Origin: a virus
Virus record (IMG/VR): IMGVR_UViG_3300050014_000683
Location: 1 to 22,100 of that record
Length of the DNA stretch: 22,100 nt
Direction: 5' to 3' (one strand)
Shown here: positions 1 to 7,339 of the stretch, piece after piece
Layout of the letters: every line of letters starts with the position of its first letter
Numbering within the stretch: the stretch's first letter is position 1
Notes under the pieces: model-generated
Databases searched by the model: none
What the model was told of the DNA's origin: nothing
Seen by the model: only the letters and a program-made list of their open reading frames with translations
Made by a program: the position numbers and the translations under genes

Positions 1-204
1 GTATTCATGATCTAAAGATTGATATATAATTTCCCAAGAAAATTTTTCTAGGCCATATTTTCTTATGGCTCGATATAAAACATTATCTTTAACACCAACT
101 CTAGCGGCATTTATATGTTCCTTTTTCCTTCTATTAAAATTATTTGTGAAACCAATATAACAATGGTTATTTTCGATTTGAGTTATTTTATAAATGTAAT
201 TCAT
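1..204 (-). CDS. GIY-YIG endonuclease, N-terminal part (cut by window edge)
   Basis: The minus-strand frame starts with ATG at 204 and is still open at base 1 (68 codons seen). The start reads MNYIYKI, and HCYIGFTNN follows at residues 14-22, giving the two halves of the GIY-YIG nuclease motif (Y3-I4-Y5 and Y16-I17-G18). R25 or R26 and E29-H30 lie where family members have a catalytic Arg and a conserved helix. These domains occur in free-standing phage homing endonucleases such as T4 Seg proteins. The gene lies directly downstream of the gp48-like gene with a 10-bp gap, a typical site for an intergenic homing gene. The rest, including any DNA-binding domain, is outside the window. Confidence 0.85.
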   Translation of the reverse strand, partial: MNYIYKITQIENNHCYIGFTNNFNRRKKEHINAARVGVKDNVLYRAIRKYGLEKFSWEIIYQSLDHEY

Positions 205-214
205 AAACTTAATT

Positions 215-1246
215 TTAGAAGCCAGATAAAATTCTGGCTCGGGTTATGATTTCCAATTCCTTGAATTGTAAAGACATATTAGTTTCTACACCCATTCCAA
301 TAATAGCACCCGGCCTAAAAGAACTCCAACCACCACTTCCAGTGTAAGTAACTGTCACATTAGTACAGGCACAAGTAGAAATTTTATTAATGAAGGTATT
401 TACTTGACCAGCACTCCAAAATTCAATATCAAATTCTGCCGGATAAAGATAATATCTTGCGTCATCAGTACCATGTTTTACTTCTGGAGCGGAATAGAAT
501 TTGAAAGCTTTAATGATATTACTAACATTCATTGCTTCCTGTTGAGATCTAGGAGTAAATTTAAAATCAAATTGAAATTCTCTAAATCCTATACCACGGA
601 ATAACATTTCCATATGGGGATTTCTAAGTGCCCGGGCACCAAATGATACCGCAGATTCAACATCAACATCAACTCCACCAAAAGTTTGTGCGAAATCTTT
701 CGCATCGGCCGCTAAACTGGAAGCAATACCAATACCCATTTCTTTTAATGCGCGTGATATACTAGTGTCTTGACCTGTTAAAGCTTTGACTACTCCACCA
801 AAGGCGCCGAATTCTTGTACATCCCATGATGTTTGGTAAGTTGTTTGCACATTTGGCGGAACATACATGGCAATAACAGTACTTACTCTATTAGTTTGTT
901 GTCCTGTAAAATTGGTTACATTACCATTTGAGTTTGTTCCGCTAAAGGCAGTAGCATTTGTTGCCGTGGCAGCATTTACAGGAACCACACCTAAATTATT
1001 AGGTTGTACCGGTCCTACAAAACCAGTTGAAATTGGATTACTAGGTGAAGGATTAGTTGTATATTGTGTATGCTTATTTTCATTGATATAGAAAATAATC
1101 ATATGGTTTTCACCTGGGTCCGTAGTTAAATCTATAGGATAGACGAAACTAGCAACATTATATCCATTTTGTTCTAAAACCTGTAAAGGGTTAGAAAAAG
1201 TTTGGGGAGAAGTAAGATCTTCGTTTTGTGGAAATACCATTGGCAT
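215..1246 (-). CDS. 48: Baseplate tail tube cap protein, gp48-like
   Basis: 343 residues, near the T4 gp48 length (about 364). The C-terminal half has the family pattern: NPHMEMLFRGIGFREFQF near residue 210, then FKFTPRSQQEA, then IIKAFKFYSAPE, and near the end a stretch that includes YPAEFDIEFW and FINKISTCACTNVTV. In T4, gp48 caps the baseplate hub and nucleates the tail tube. The N-terminal half is low-complexity, rich in Asn, Thr and Gly. It is transcribed divergently from the tail block that starts at 1269, with only 22 bp between start codons. A gp54-type assignment is less likely because the 244-residue product at 2461 fits gp54/gp19 better. Recognition is by motif memory, not alignment. 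Confidence 0.75.
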   Translation of the reverse strand: MPMVFPQNEDLTSPQTFSNPLQVLEQNGYNVASFVYPIDLTTDPGENHMIIFYINENKHTQYTTNPSPSNPISTGFVGPVQPNNLGVVPVNAATATNATAFSGTNSNGNVTNFTGQQTNRVSTVIAMYVPPNVQTTYQTSWDVQEFGAFGGVVKALTGQDTSISRALKEMGIGIASSLAADAKDFAQTFGGVDVDVESAVSFGARALRNPHMEMLFRGIGFREFQFDFKFTPRSQQEAMNVSNIIKAFKFYSAPEVKHGTDDARYYLYPAEFDIEFWSAGQVNTFINKISTCACTNVTVTYTGSGGWSSFRPGAIIGMGVETNMSLQFKELEIITRARILSGF

Positions 1247-1252
1247 ATTGTT

Positions 1253-1267
1253 CTAAATAGTATTTAG
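1253..1267. promoter_or_regulatory. Palindromic CTAAATA-G-TATTTAG between divergent tail genes
   Basis: A perfect 15-base palindrome fills most of the 22-bp space between the divergent starts at 1246 and 1269. Each strand reads TAAATA, the core of the T4 late promoter (TATAAATA), and a second CTAAATA occurs at 1725-1731 before the next gene. It could act as a two-way late promoter, but it lies so close to both start codons that leaders would be almost absent. It could equally be an operator. Confidence 0.35.
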
Positions 1268-1268
1268 T

Positions 1269-1724
1269 ATGGCTTATTCCGGCTTGTATACCTTATTGAA
1301 ACCTGAAAAATATGTGGGGAATACTGTAAATGGTAAGATAAAATATTTATCACTTTGGGAACGAAATTGTATGAAAGTTTTTGATATGAATCCTAGTGTT
1401 ATAAAATGGTGTGCCCCAACAGGAAATAAAGGGATTAAAATTCCATATATGTCTCCCATTGATAATAAGCCTCACAATTATGTACCTGATTTTTTAATCC
1501 GAGCTAAGACTAATGATGGATCAGAAAAGAAATATTTAATAGAAATTAAACCTAGTTCTCAATGTGAACCTCCTAAACTATCTAAGAGTGGAAGGAAAAC
1601 AAAAGGTTATAAAAATGCTTTAGCTACATACGCTGTTAATAAAGCTAAATGGTATTTTGCGGAACAATGGTGCCAAAAAACTGGTTATGAATTTAAAATC
1701 ATGACCGAGCGGGAATGTCTCTAA
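1269..1724 (+). CDS. 4: Head completion protein, gp4-like, TnsA-type nuclease fold
   Basis: 151 residues, matching T4 gp4 (about 150). The family pattern is visible: LSLWERNCMKVFDMNPSV near residues 27-44, IPYMSPIDNKPHNYVPDF near 58-75, and YLIEIKP near 89-95. E31, D74 and E92-x-K94 form a restriction-endonuclease-like (TnsA/Tn7 endonuclease) active site. In T4, gp4 finishes the DNA-filled head before tail joining. It is the first plus-strand gene of the tail block, and a GTG-started gene begins 12 bp after its stop. The start is ATG 23 bp from the divergent gp48-like gene. Confidence 0.85.
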   Translation: MAYSGLYTLLKPEKYVGNTVNGKIKYLSLWERNCMKVFDMNPSVIKWCAPTGNKGIKIPYMSPIDNKPHNYVPDFLIRAKTNDGSEKKYLIEIKPSSQCEPPKLSKSGRKTKGYKNALATYAVNKAKWYFAEQWCQKTGYEFKIMTERECL

Positions 1725-1736
1725 CTAAATATATTT

Positions 1737-2459
1737 GTGCCTAATATTTTAGATAAAGTAAGAGCCAAATTAAAGTCTCAACCGGTAGCAAAATCCGTTG
1801 AGGAATCTATAAATTGGTATAGAAATCAAATACGTAAATTAAGTGGTTACGGAGATGACCCCCATTTTTCTAGAGGATCGGGATTACGTAATGAAATGCT
1901 TAAAGATTCCTCTAGATCTAGATCTAATTACATTCCCGGTTCCATGTACTTATTTGTTTATGATCCAAAATGGAAAAAGAAATTACCTTACTATGACAAA
2001 TTTCCATTAGTGTTCTTTATAGGTCCTAGTGTTGATGGAACTTGGATGGGAATTAACTTTCACTATTTGAATTATCGACAAAGACTTTTATTATTTAATG
2101 AATTAGCCACACTAGCAAATAATAAATTAACTAATCCAAAAACCAAATTAATTTTAGCATATAAGATGCTTAAAAGTTTGGCAAGATTTAGAGCATTCAA
2201 ACCATGCTTTCATAAATATTTACCTAACCATATAATGAGCCGAGTAATTAAAATAGATGCTCCGGATTGGGAAACTGCATTATTTTTACCAGTAGAAAAT
2301 TTCTCTAAGAAGTCTAAGACGTTCGTATGGCGAGATTCTGAAGCTATTATAGCAGGTACTCAAAAAGGACCTTCAAATAATGGTTTACCAAAAGGAACTC
2401 CTACAACTTCAACATCAACCAAAGTAGTCAACCAAAACGGGTTACCACATAAAAATTAA
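1737..2459 (+). CDS. Conserved phage protein of unknown function, probably virion-associated
   Basis: 240 residues starting with GTG. The centre holds a segment I associate with T4-like marine phages: MYLFVYDPKWKKKLPYYDKF near residues 70-89, then PLVFFIGPSVDGTWMGINFHY. The C-terminal 40 residues are low-complexity (Thr, Ser, Asn, Gln). No catalytic motif or membrane segment is seen. T4 has gene 53 after gene 4, but this sequence does not look like gp53. Its place between head completion and tail tube genes suggests a structural or assembly role, which is inference. The stop is one base before the next ATG, so the two are probably translationally coupled. Confidence 0.6.
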   Translation: MPNILDKVRAKLKSQPVAKSVEESINWYRNQIRKLSGYGDDPHFSRGSGLRNEMLKDSSRSRSNYIPGSMYLFVYDPKWKKKLPYYDKFPLVFFIGPSVDGTWMGINFHYLNYRQRLLLFNELATLANNKLTNPKTKLILAYKMLKSLARFRAFKPCFHKYLPNHIMSRVIKIDAPDWETALFLPVENFSKKSKTFVWRDSEAIIAGTQKGPSNNGLPKGTPTTSTSTKVVNQNGLPHKN

Positions 2460-2460
2460 A

Positions 2461-3195
2461 ATGGCCATTCAAGATTTCATTTCTCAAATCACCAAATCTG
2501 GTGGAATTGCACGTCCTAACAGATATGCTGTTTACATTGATCCTCCTAGGATTGTTAGGGCTGTAGATTTTAATTCACAAACTAATCTCAGTGTAGCAAA
2601 TCAATTGGCTCAACAAAACCAAGTAAGTGAACAATCTTTAGGAGTAGTTCCTGATTACTTTTTTGATATGGGACTAGCATCGTTGAATATGCCAAATAGA
2701 CTGACATTTATGTGTCAAGAGGCTGAATTACCAGGTAAGAGTTTTAATGCTAGTGATATCAGAACATATGGTTCTTTCTTTCAAATGCCATTTGTGGATG
2801 TTTATGCTAATATTACATTGACATTTATTGTAGGACGCGATATGGCAGAACGTGATTTTTTTGATGCGTGGTCATATACAATACAAGATCCAGAAACATC
2901 AGACTTTAATTATGTAAATGAATACGGAACAACAATTGATATTTACCAATTAGATGAATTTGATACTATGGATAATTCACGATTTAATTATGCCTGTCGA
3001 TTGTACCAGGCGTGGCCGATCACGATAGGACAAATGAAATTAGCATATAGTGAACAGAATAGTTATCATGTATTACCGATTACATTCACTTATCGTAAAT
3101 GGGTTAATTTTAAAATTAATTCAAATACACCAACATCAATTACACCAACATTAGGAACACCAACAGGATTTAATACAACGATTACACCTCAATAA
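2461..3195 (+). CDS. Tail tube fold protein, gp54/gp19-like
   Basis: 244 residues. It starts with a tube-protein-like N-terminus (GGIARPNRYAVYIDPPR, residues 14-30) and has the gp19/gp54 fold signature: LTFMCQEAELPGKSF, a PFVDVYANITLTFIVGRDM strand near 115-133, and YACRLYQAWPITIG with LPITFTYRKWVNF near the end. T4 gp19 forms the tail tube, and the related gp54 starts tube growth on the baseplate. Its position next to the gp26-like chaperone and its length (between gp19, 163, and gp54, 320) favour a gp54-like baseplate role, but a main tube protein cannot be excluded. There is no clear ribosome binding site. The ATG is one base after the previous stop. Confidence 0.7.
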   Translation: MAIQDFISQITKSGGIARPNRYAVYIDPPRIVRAVDFNSQTNLSVANQLAQQNQVSEQSLGVVPDYFFDMGLASLNMPNRLTFMCQEAELPGKSFNASDIRTYGSFFQMPFVDVYANITLTFIVGRDMAERDFFDAWSYTIQDPETSDFNYVNEYGTTIDIYQLDEFDTMDNSRFNYACRLYQAWPITIGQMKLAYSEQNSYHVLPITFTYRKWVNFKINSNTPTSITPTLGTPTGFNTTITPQ

Positions 3196-3203
3196 AGAAG
3201 ATT

Positions 3204-3989
3204 ATGGAACTACCAAAACTTACATTACCAAAATATGAATTAACATTACCGTCAACTGGAGAGAAAATACTTTTTCGACCATTTACGGTAAAAGAAGAAG
3301 AATTACTTTTGATTGCCATAGATGATGACGATGATGCCCAAATTAGAGCATTACATCAAGTATTAGATAATTGTCTTTTACCTGATATTAAAGGAAAGAA
3401 ACTGGATGTAACTAAATTGGCTGTATTTGATTTAGATTATATTTGGTTAAAAATTAGAAGTAAATCTGTGGAAGAAATTATTGCTCTGCCATTTGAATGC
3501 CAAAAACAATTACCTGAGTCTGAATGGAAACCAGATAAGGAAGGTGTAATGAAAACAATATGTGGCACCATTGTTAATATAGCTATTAATTTGGATCAAA
3601 TAGAAGTAAAGAAAAATCCAGAAAATAATCCTAAAATAGAATTACAGGATTCAATTGGTATTGTATTAAAATATCCCACTTTTGATACATTGCAGAAGTT
3701 ATCAAAGATACCTGCGGAAAAAGATGATTTTAGTGCCTCAATAGAAGTTATTATAGAATGTATTGATATGATCTATGATGGTAAAAATGGTAAAACATAT
3801 GAAAAGGAATATTTAGAAAAAGAACAATTGAAGGAATTTTTAGAAAATCTTTCTCAACTTCAATTTGAAAAGGTTATGAAATTTTTTGATACTTTACCAG
3901 TTCTAAGACATAATATTCATTTCAAATGTCCTAAGTGCAAGCACGAAGCAGATGTTATAGTAGAAGGAACAAAAAGTTTTTTAGCGTAG
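3204..3989 (+). CDS. 26: Baseplate hub assembly chaperone, gp26-like
   Basis: 261 residues with the T4 gp26/gp51 family N-terminus (LPKYELTLPSTGEKILFRPF, residues 8-27, then VKEEELLLIAI) and a short C-terminal zinc-knuckle-like FKCPKCKHEADVIVEG before the stop. In T4, gp26 and gp51 help assemble the central hub and do not stay in the virion. The acidic run DDDDDAQ at residues 38-44 and the long middle part make it longer than T4 gp26 (about 208). The last codons contain T-TTT-TTA at 3977-3983, a -1 slippery site followed by a hairpin, so a fraction of ribosomes should make a longer product ending at 4171. Confidence 0.75.
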   Translation: MELPKLTLPKYELTLPSTGEKILFRPFTVKEEELLLIAIDDDDDAQIRALHQVLDNCLLPDIKGKKLDVTKLAVFDLDYIWLKIRSKSVEEIIALPFECQKQLPESEWKPDKEGVMKTICGTIVNIAINLDQIEVKKNPENNPKIELQDSIGIVLKYPTFDTLQKLSKIPAEKDDFSASIEVIIECIDMIYDGKNGKTYEKEYLEKEQLKEFLENLSQLQFEKVMKFFDTLPVLRHNIHFKCPKCKHEADVIVEGTKSFLA

Positions 3990-4005
3990 GACTCAGGCAT
4001 GAGTC
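3977..4005 (+). other. Programmed -1 ribosomal frameshift signal
   Basis: T_TTT_TTA at 3977-3983 is in the correct register of the gp26-like frame (codons TTT 3978, TTA 3981). The 0-frame stop TAG follows at 3987. A hairpin GACTCA-GGCA-TGAGTC (3990-4005, 6-bp perfect stem, 4-base loop) starts 6 bases after the heptamer, the usual spacing. Slipping back one base enters the open frame that ends at 4171. The heptamer is the same as the HIV-1 gag-pol slip site. Confidence 0.8.
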
Positions 4006-4171
4006 TCTTGGTAATATGATGCTCACTAACCATGCCTTAATGCTACATTACCATTATTCATTATCTGAATTAGAAAATATGTTACCGTGGCAACGTAAAA
4101 TTTATGTTGAATTGGTTGCGAAATTTGTTAAGGAAGAAAACGAAAGACAGGAAAAACAACATGTCCGATAA
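3983..4171 (+). CDS. Frameshift extension of the gp26-like chaperone (gp51-like tail)
   Basis: The -1 frame runs from the slip site to TAA at 4169-4171 and adds 62 residues, giving a fusion of about 322. The added part contains LHYHYSLSELENMLPWQRKI and a charged helix, a pattern I associate with the C-terminal extensions of phage tail assembly chaperones. No good ribosome binding site precedes the internal ATGs (4018, 4021), so frameshifting is the likeliest way it is translated. Two nested products from one gene parallel lambda gpG/gpGT. The next gene starts inside its last codons. Confidence 0.7.
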   Translation, partial: SVGLRHESLGNMMLTNHALMLHYHYSLSELENMLPWQRKIYVELVAKFVKEENERQEKQHVR

Positions 4172-4385
4172 TGTAACGCTAACTCAGGTACCTAATTGTC
4201 CTAATTGGTTCTATAAAGCAATAGATACTTTTTCTTTATCAGGTGCAATTATATTAATGTTTTTTTCTTTGACCGCATTTGGTATTGTAATTAATAATGA
4301 AAAGGTATGGCAGAATTTTGGCACAGCATTAACCACGTTCGTAAGTGGAAAGAAAATAGGGCAATCAGAATCATCAGGAAAATAA
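4161..4385 (+). CDS. Small single-span membrane protein
   Basis: 74 residues if it starts at ATG 4161, which has AGGAA 8 to 12 bases upstream and overlaps the chaperone extension by 11 bases. Upstream in-frame ATGs would enter the coding region of the chaperone and lack a binding site. One hydrophobic helix (SGAIILMFFSLTAFGIVI, about residues 28-45) is flanked by polar ends, and the C-terminus is KKIGQSESSGK. Its place just before a lysozyme-containing tail protein would suit a holin-like or virion membrane role, but the sequence does not prove this. Confidence 0.6.
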   Translation: MSDNVTLTQVPNCPNWFYKAIDTFSLSGAIILMFFSLTAFGIVINNEKVWQNFGTALTTFVSGKKIGQSESSGK

Positions 4386-4389
4386 TTAA

Positions 4390-7155
4390 ATGCCAGATAA
4401 TTTCACCGATCCAAAAAATATTGATAAGAATATCAATATCTTAACAGAACGCATTAAAAAAGCTCTTTCAGGATTAGATAAGTCTGTCTATGTTTTGCAG
4501 GAGAAAATGCGGGCCATTAGAGATATGTCCAAAGTGGAAGGTGAAACTGGAGCTAATAAGGCAGCCGATTTCTTAGGACAACGCTTAGATGATATTTCCA
4601 GAAATATAAAAGAAGCCTCAGTTTCTCAATTGAGAAATAATAAAATAAGATTAGAATCTCTTAAAGGCATGGCTTTAGATACTTTAGGAAATTCTAAACA
4701 AGGTGAGGGTGTTTATAAGCAATATGAATTATTAGTTTCTAAGTTAAACGAAGAAATTCAAATTCGCAAACGTATGGCGTTTCGTGTTGGTGATTTCATG
4801 AAACGTAATGGTATTGACGCTATTAGTATCACTGCGGCATTAACTACTAGAAATCCAATTATAGGTTTAGGTATAAAATATTTATTAGAAAAAAGAAAAG
4901 CTTCTAAGGAAGAAGATGCCCAACAAAAAAGAAATGGTATTCTGGATCATTTAGAATATATTAAATTTTTACGTAATCAAAAAGAACGGAGAAATAGATC
5001 AGATAATGATGGAGTTGAAGGTTCAGAACGTAAGAGAAAAAAGAAAACTGAAAAAGAACCAAAAAAGGATAAAAAACAAAAGAGAAATAGATGGGAAAAA
5101 GATGAACCTACTATTTTAGATGCCGAATTTGAAGACCTACCGGGTAATGGTTATGGAAAAGCAGAACCGACTCCGGAATCTGAAGCATCTAAACCTCCAT
5201 TTTATATGCCTCCGGCAACATCGACTCCGGAATCTGAAGCATCTAAACCTCCATTTTATATGCCTCCGGCAACATCGACTCCGGAATCTGAAGCATCTAA
5301 ACCTCCATTTTATATGCCTCCGGCAACATCGACTCCGGAATCTGAAGCATCTAAACCTCCATTTTATATGCCTCCGGCAACATCGACTCCGGAATCTGAA
5401 GCATCTAAACCTACTCCGGAATCTGAAGCGCCTCGTTTATTATTAGGACCAGGAAAATTTAGAAACCGCGATGAAAAAGGCCGTTTTGCCAAAGGTGTAG
5501 TTGAAGGTAATTACGTACCTAAACAAGCTGGTGTAGAAGCTAATGCACCTCAATTAGTGTTAATTAATGGCACATTAAATAAAATACAAACTGATTTAGA
5601 AGACTTCCATAAAGAAGACAAACAATTATCTGATGCTCAATTGGATGAAATAGAAGAAAATCGTATTAAAAATGCCGGCGGTCCCAAATTATTAGGAATG
5701 GGAAATAAAGATTCTGGTGGTAATAAAGAATTAATGAAAAAAGGTGATAGTGGGTTAGCAATAGGATCATTACTTTCAAAAGCACAAGGATTAATAACAG
5801 CGGCGCCTGGGGCACTTGCTAAAGGTGGTGGTGCTTTAATAGAAGGTGTTGATGCCATGGCAGGCACATTAGGAACTATGGGAGCCGGTCTTGGCACAGC
5901 GGCTATAGCTGGAGCAGCTACAATAGCAAGTTATAAAATTGCCCAAAAGGCTTCAAAAGGACTTTTAGGATTATTTGGTATTGACCCGGATCAAGATAAG
6001 AATTTAGAAATTGAGGCTTTACGAGATAATAATATTGTAATTGATGATCCTTGGTGGCTTCCAGAACCAATTTGGAATTCTAGAGTATTAAAGGCGGATG
6101 AAGCTTTACAAAATAAACTTGGTGTTGATTGGAAAAAGAAATGGTTAAAACAAAAACATCATGATATTTTCAAAAAAGCTTATCCAAATGAAAAAGATGA
6201 AATTCCAAAAACATCTTTAGATATATCAAATGAAAAATCACAAACCTTACCGGATGAATCTATACCAGCATCTACAGATATAACACCACCAGGTTCTTGG
6301 GATAAACGAAATCTGAGAGTACCGGCACAAGTTCCTGGTGCAGCAATAGCTCCACCTATATTAGCCAATAATGCATCGGGTGATAATCCACCAACGAGAC
6401 CACAAATTTCACATGATTCCATTATTCCACCACAAGTAACACAAGCACCTAAATTAGTTACTTCTTCTAAGATGACTTTAAGTGAGGCTGGTTTAAGTAA
6501 ATTAAAAAAGAATGAAGGATTAAGAAAGAAAGCTTATCCTGATGCCGGTCACATGTCTATTGGTTACGGTCATCAAATTAAACCTGGTGAAAATTATACT
6601 GAGATAGATGAAAAAACTGCAACTGATTTATTACGTCAAGATGTTTCATCTGCCGAAGCGGCAGTTAATTCCGTAGTTAAAGTACCAATCTCTCAGGAGA
6701 TGTTTGATGCATTAACTGATTTTACCTATAATACCGGATGGCAAGGTAATAAAAGGCCAATTGATAATATTGCTGCAACTTTAAATTCTGGTGATTATAA
6801 AGGTGCCGGTAATAGAATGAAATTGTATAATAAATCTCGAAATGCTGGCAAATTAGAAGTTAACCCAAGTTTAAATACTCGCCGCAATGATGAAGATATG
6901 GCTTTTAATAATTCTGATGTTGCTTTATCTCCAAAACAACCACCAACTCAAGGTAAAAGTATATTAGATGGAAATAAACAAATTGAGGATTCTAAAGCAG
7001 CAAATAGTGCCAATAATTCAGGAACAGGAAATACAATTGTTGCACCAACAAATAATACACAAATTAGTAATTCCATTATCGCACAACAACATGATCCGCG
7101 AAATACTGATAATACCTATAAAGATGCACGTTATAGAGACAGTTTCGCAAGTTAA
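4390..7155 (+). CDS. Tape-measure-like tail protein with C-terminal GH24 lysozyme domain
   Basis: 921 residues. Order: an N-terminal charged helical part (1-240) rich in Lys and Glu; a proline-rich tandem repeat (261-348); a coiled-coil-like segment around NGTLNKIQTDLEDFHKEDKQ; a Gly/Ala-rich hydrophobic stretch (about 460-532); a linker; a T4-lysozyme-type domain (about 695-838); and an Asn/Gln-rich tail. In the lysozyme domain E709 and D718 match T4 E11 and D20, while S723 replaces T26 in SIGYGH. It follows the tail chaperone as tape measure genes do, and its hydrophobic segment also fits a tape measure. Unlike T4 gp5 it has no visible OB or beta-helix parts. The lysozyme could open the peptidoglycan during DNA entry. 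Confidence 0.7.
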   Translation: MPDNFTDPKNIDKNINILTERIKKALSGLDKSVYVLQEKMRAIRDMSKVEGETGANKAADFLGQRLDDISRNIKEASVSQLRNNKIRLESLKGMALDTLGNSKQGEGVYKQYELLVSKLNEEIQIRKRMAFRVGDFMKRNGIDAISITAALTTRNPIIGLGIKYLLEKRKASKEEDAQQKRNGILDHLEYIKFLRNQKERRNRSDNDGVEGSERKRKKKTEKEPKKDKKQKRNRWEKDEPTILDAEFEDLPGNGYGKAEPTPESEASKPPFYMPPATSTPESEASKPPFYMPPATSTPESEASKPPFYMPPATSTPESEASKPPFYMPPATSTPESEASKPTPESEAPRLLLGPGKFRNRDEKGRFAKGVVEGNYVPKQAGVEANAPQLVLINGTLNKIQTDLEDFHKEDKQLSDAQLDEIEENRIKNAGGPKLLGMGNKDSGGNKELMKKGDSGLAIGSLLSKAQGLITAAPGALAKGGGALIEGVDAMAGTLGTMGAGLGTAAIAGAATIASYKIAQKASKGLLGLFGIDPDQDKNLEIEALRDNNIVIDDPWWLPEPIWNSRVLKADEALQNKLGVDWKKKWLKQKHHDIFKKAYPNEKDEIPKTSLDISNEKSQTLPDESIPASTDITPPGSWDKRNLRVPAQVPGAAIAPPILANNASGDNPPTRPQISHDSIIPPQVTQAPKLVTSSKMTLSEAGLSKLKKNEGLRKKAYPDAGHMSIGYGHQIKPGENYTEIDEKTATDLLRQDVSSAEAAVNSVVKVPISQEMFDALTDFTYNTGWQGNKRPIDNIAATLNSGDYKGAGNRMKLYNKSRNAGKLEVNPSLNTRRNDEDMAFNNSDVALSPKQPPTQGKSILDGNKQIEDSKAANSANNSGTGNTIVAPTNNTQISNSIIAQQHDPRNTDNTYKDARYRDSFAS
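5170..5433 (+). repeat. 54-bp in-frame tandem repeat in the tape-measure-like gene
   Basis: Four perfect copies of a 54-bp unit (5170-5223, 5224-5277, 5278-5331, 5332-5385) encode TPESEASKPPFYMPPATS. A 27-bp partial copy (5386-5412) and a diverged 21-bp start of another (5413-5433) follow. Complete identity including third codon positions points to recent expansion. The peptide is Pro/Ser/Glu-rich and probably a flexible spacer. Confidence 0.95.
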
Positions 7156-7217
7156 AGCTTATTTAAAACTATGGCCAGTGAAGCTACGGCTTGCTACAGT
7201 CAATCGGTAGCATAAAA

Positions 7218-7254
7218 ACGTTAAATAGTACGTTAAAATCATTAAAACGTTAAA
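7218..7254. repeat. Three ACGTTAAA direct repeats
   Basis: ACGTTAAA occurs at 7218-7225, 7230-7237 and 7247-7254 in the space between the convergent tail and gene 32 blocks, and a small hairpin TGCTAC/GTAGCA (7192-7212) lies just before them. Function unknown; a protein-binding site is possible. Confidence 0.5.
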
Positions 7255-7275
7255 AAACGAAACGATCAAATAAAA

Positions 7276-7307
7276 ATAGGGTACCAGAAATAAATCCGGT
7301 ACCCTAT
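7276..7307. terminator. Bidirectional terminator between convergent blocks
   Basis: A perfect 10-bp stem (ATAGGGTACC, 7276-7285, with GGTACCCTAT, 7298-7307) has a 12-base loop. It lies between the end of the plus-strand tail block (7155) and the end of minus-strand gene 32 (7340). On the minus strand the stem is followed by TTTTTA, a good U-tract for gene 32. The plus side has a weak T-run. Confidence 0.75.
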
Positions 7308-7339
7308 GATGTAATTACTACTTTATGATTAATATAAAA

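Noticed and set aside
5120-5446. 108-codon plus-strand reading frame with repeats
   Set aside because: It is a shadow of the 54-bp repeat in another frame of the tape-measure-like gene.
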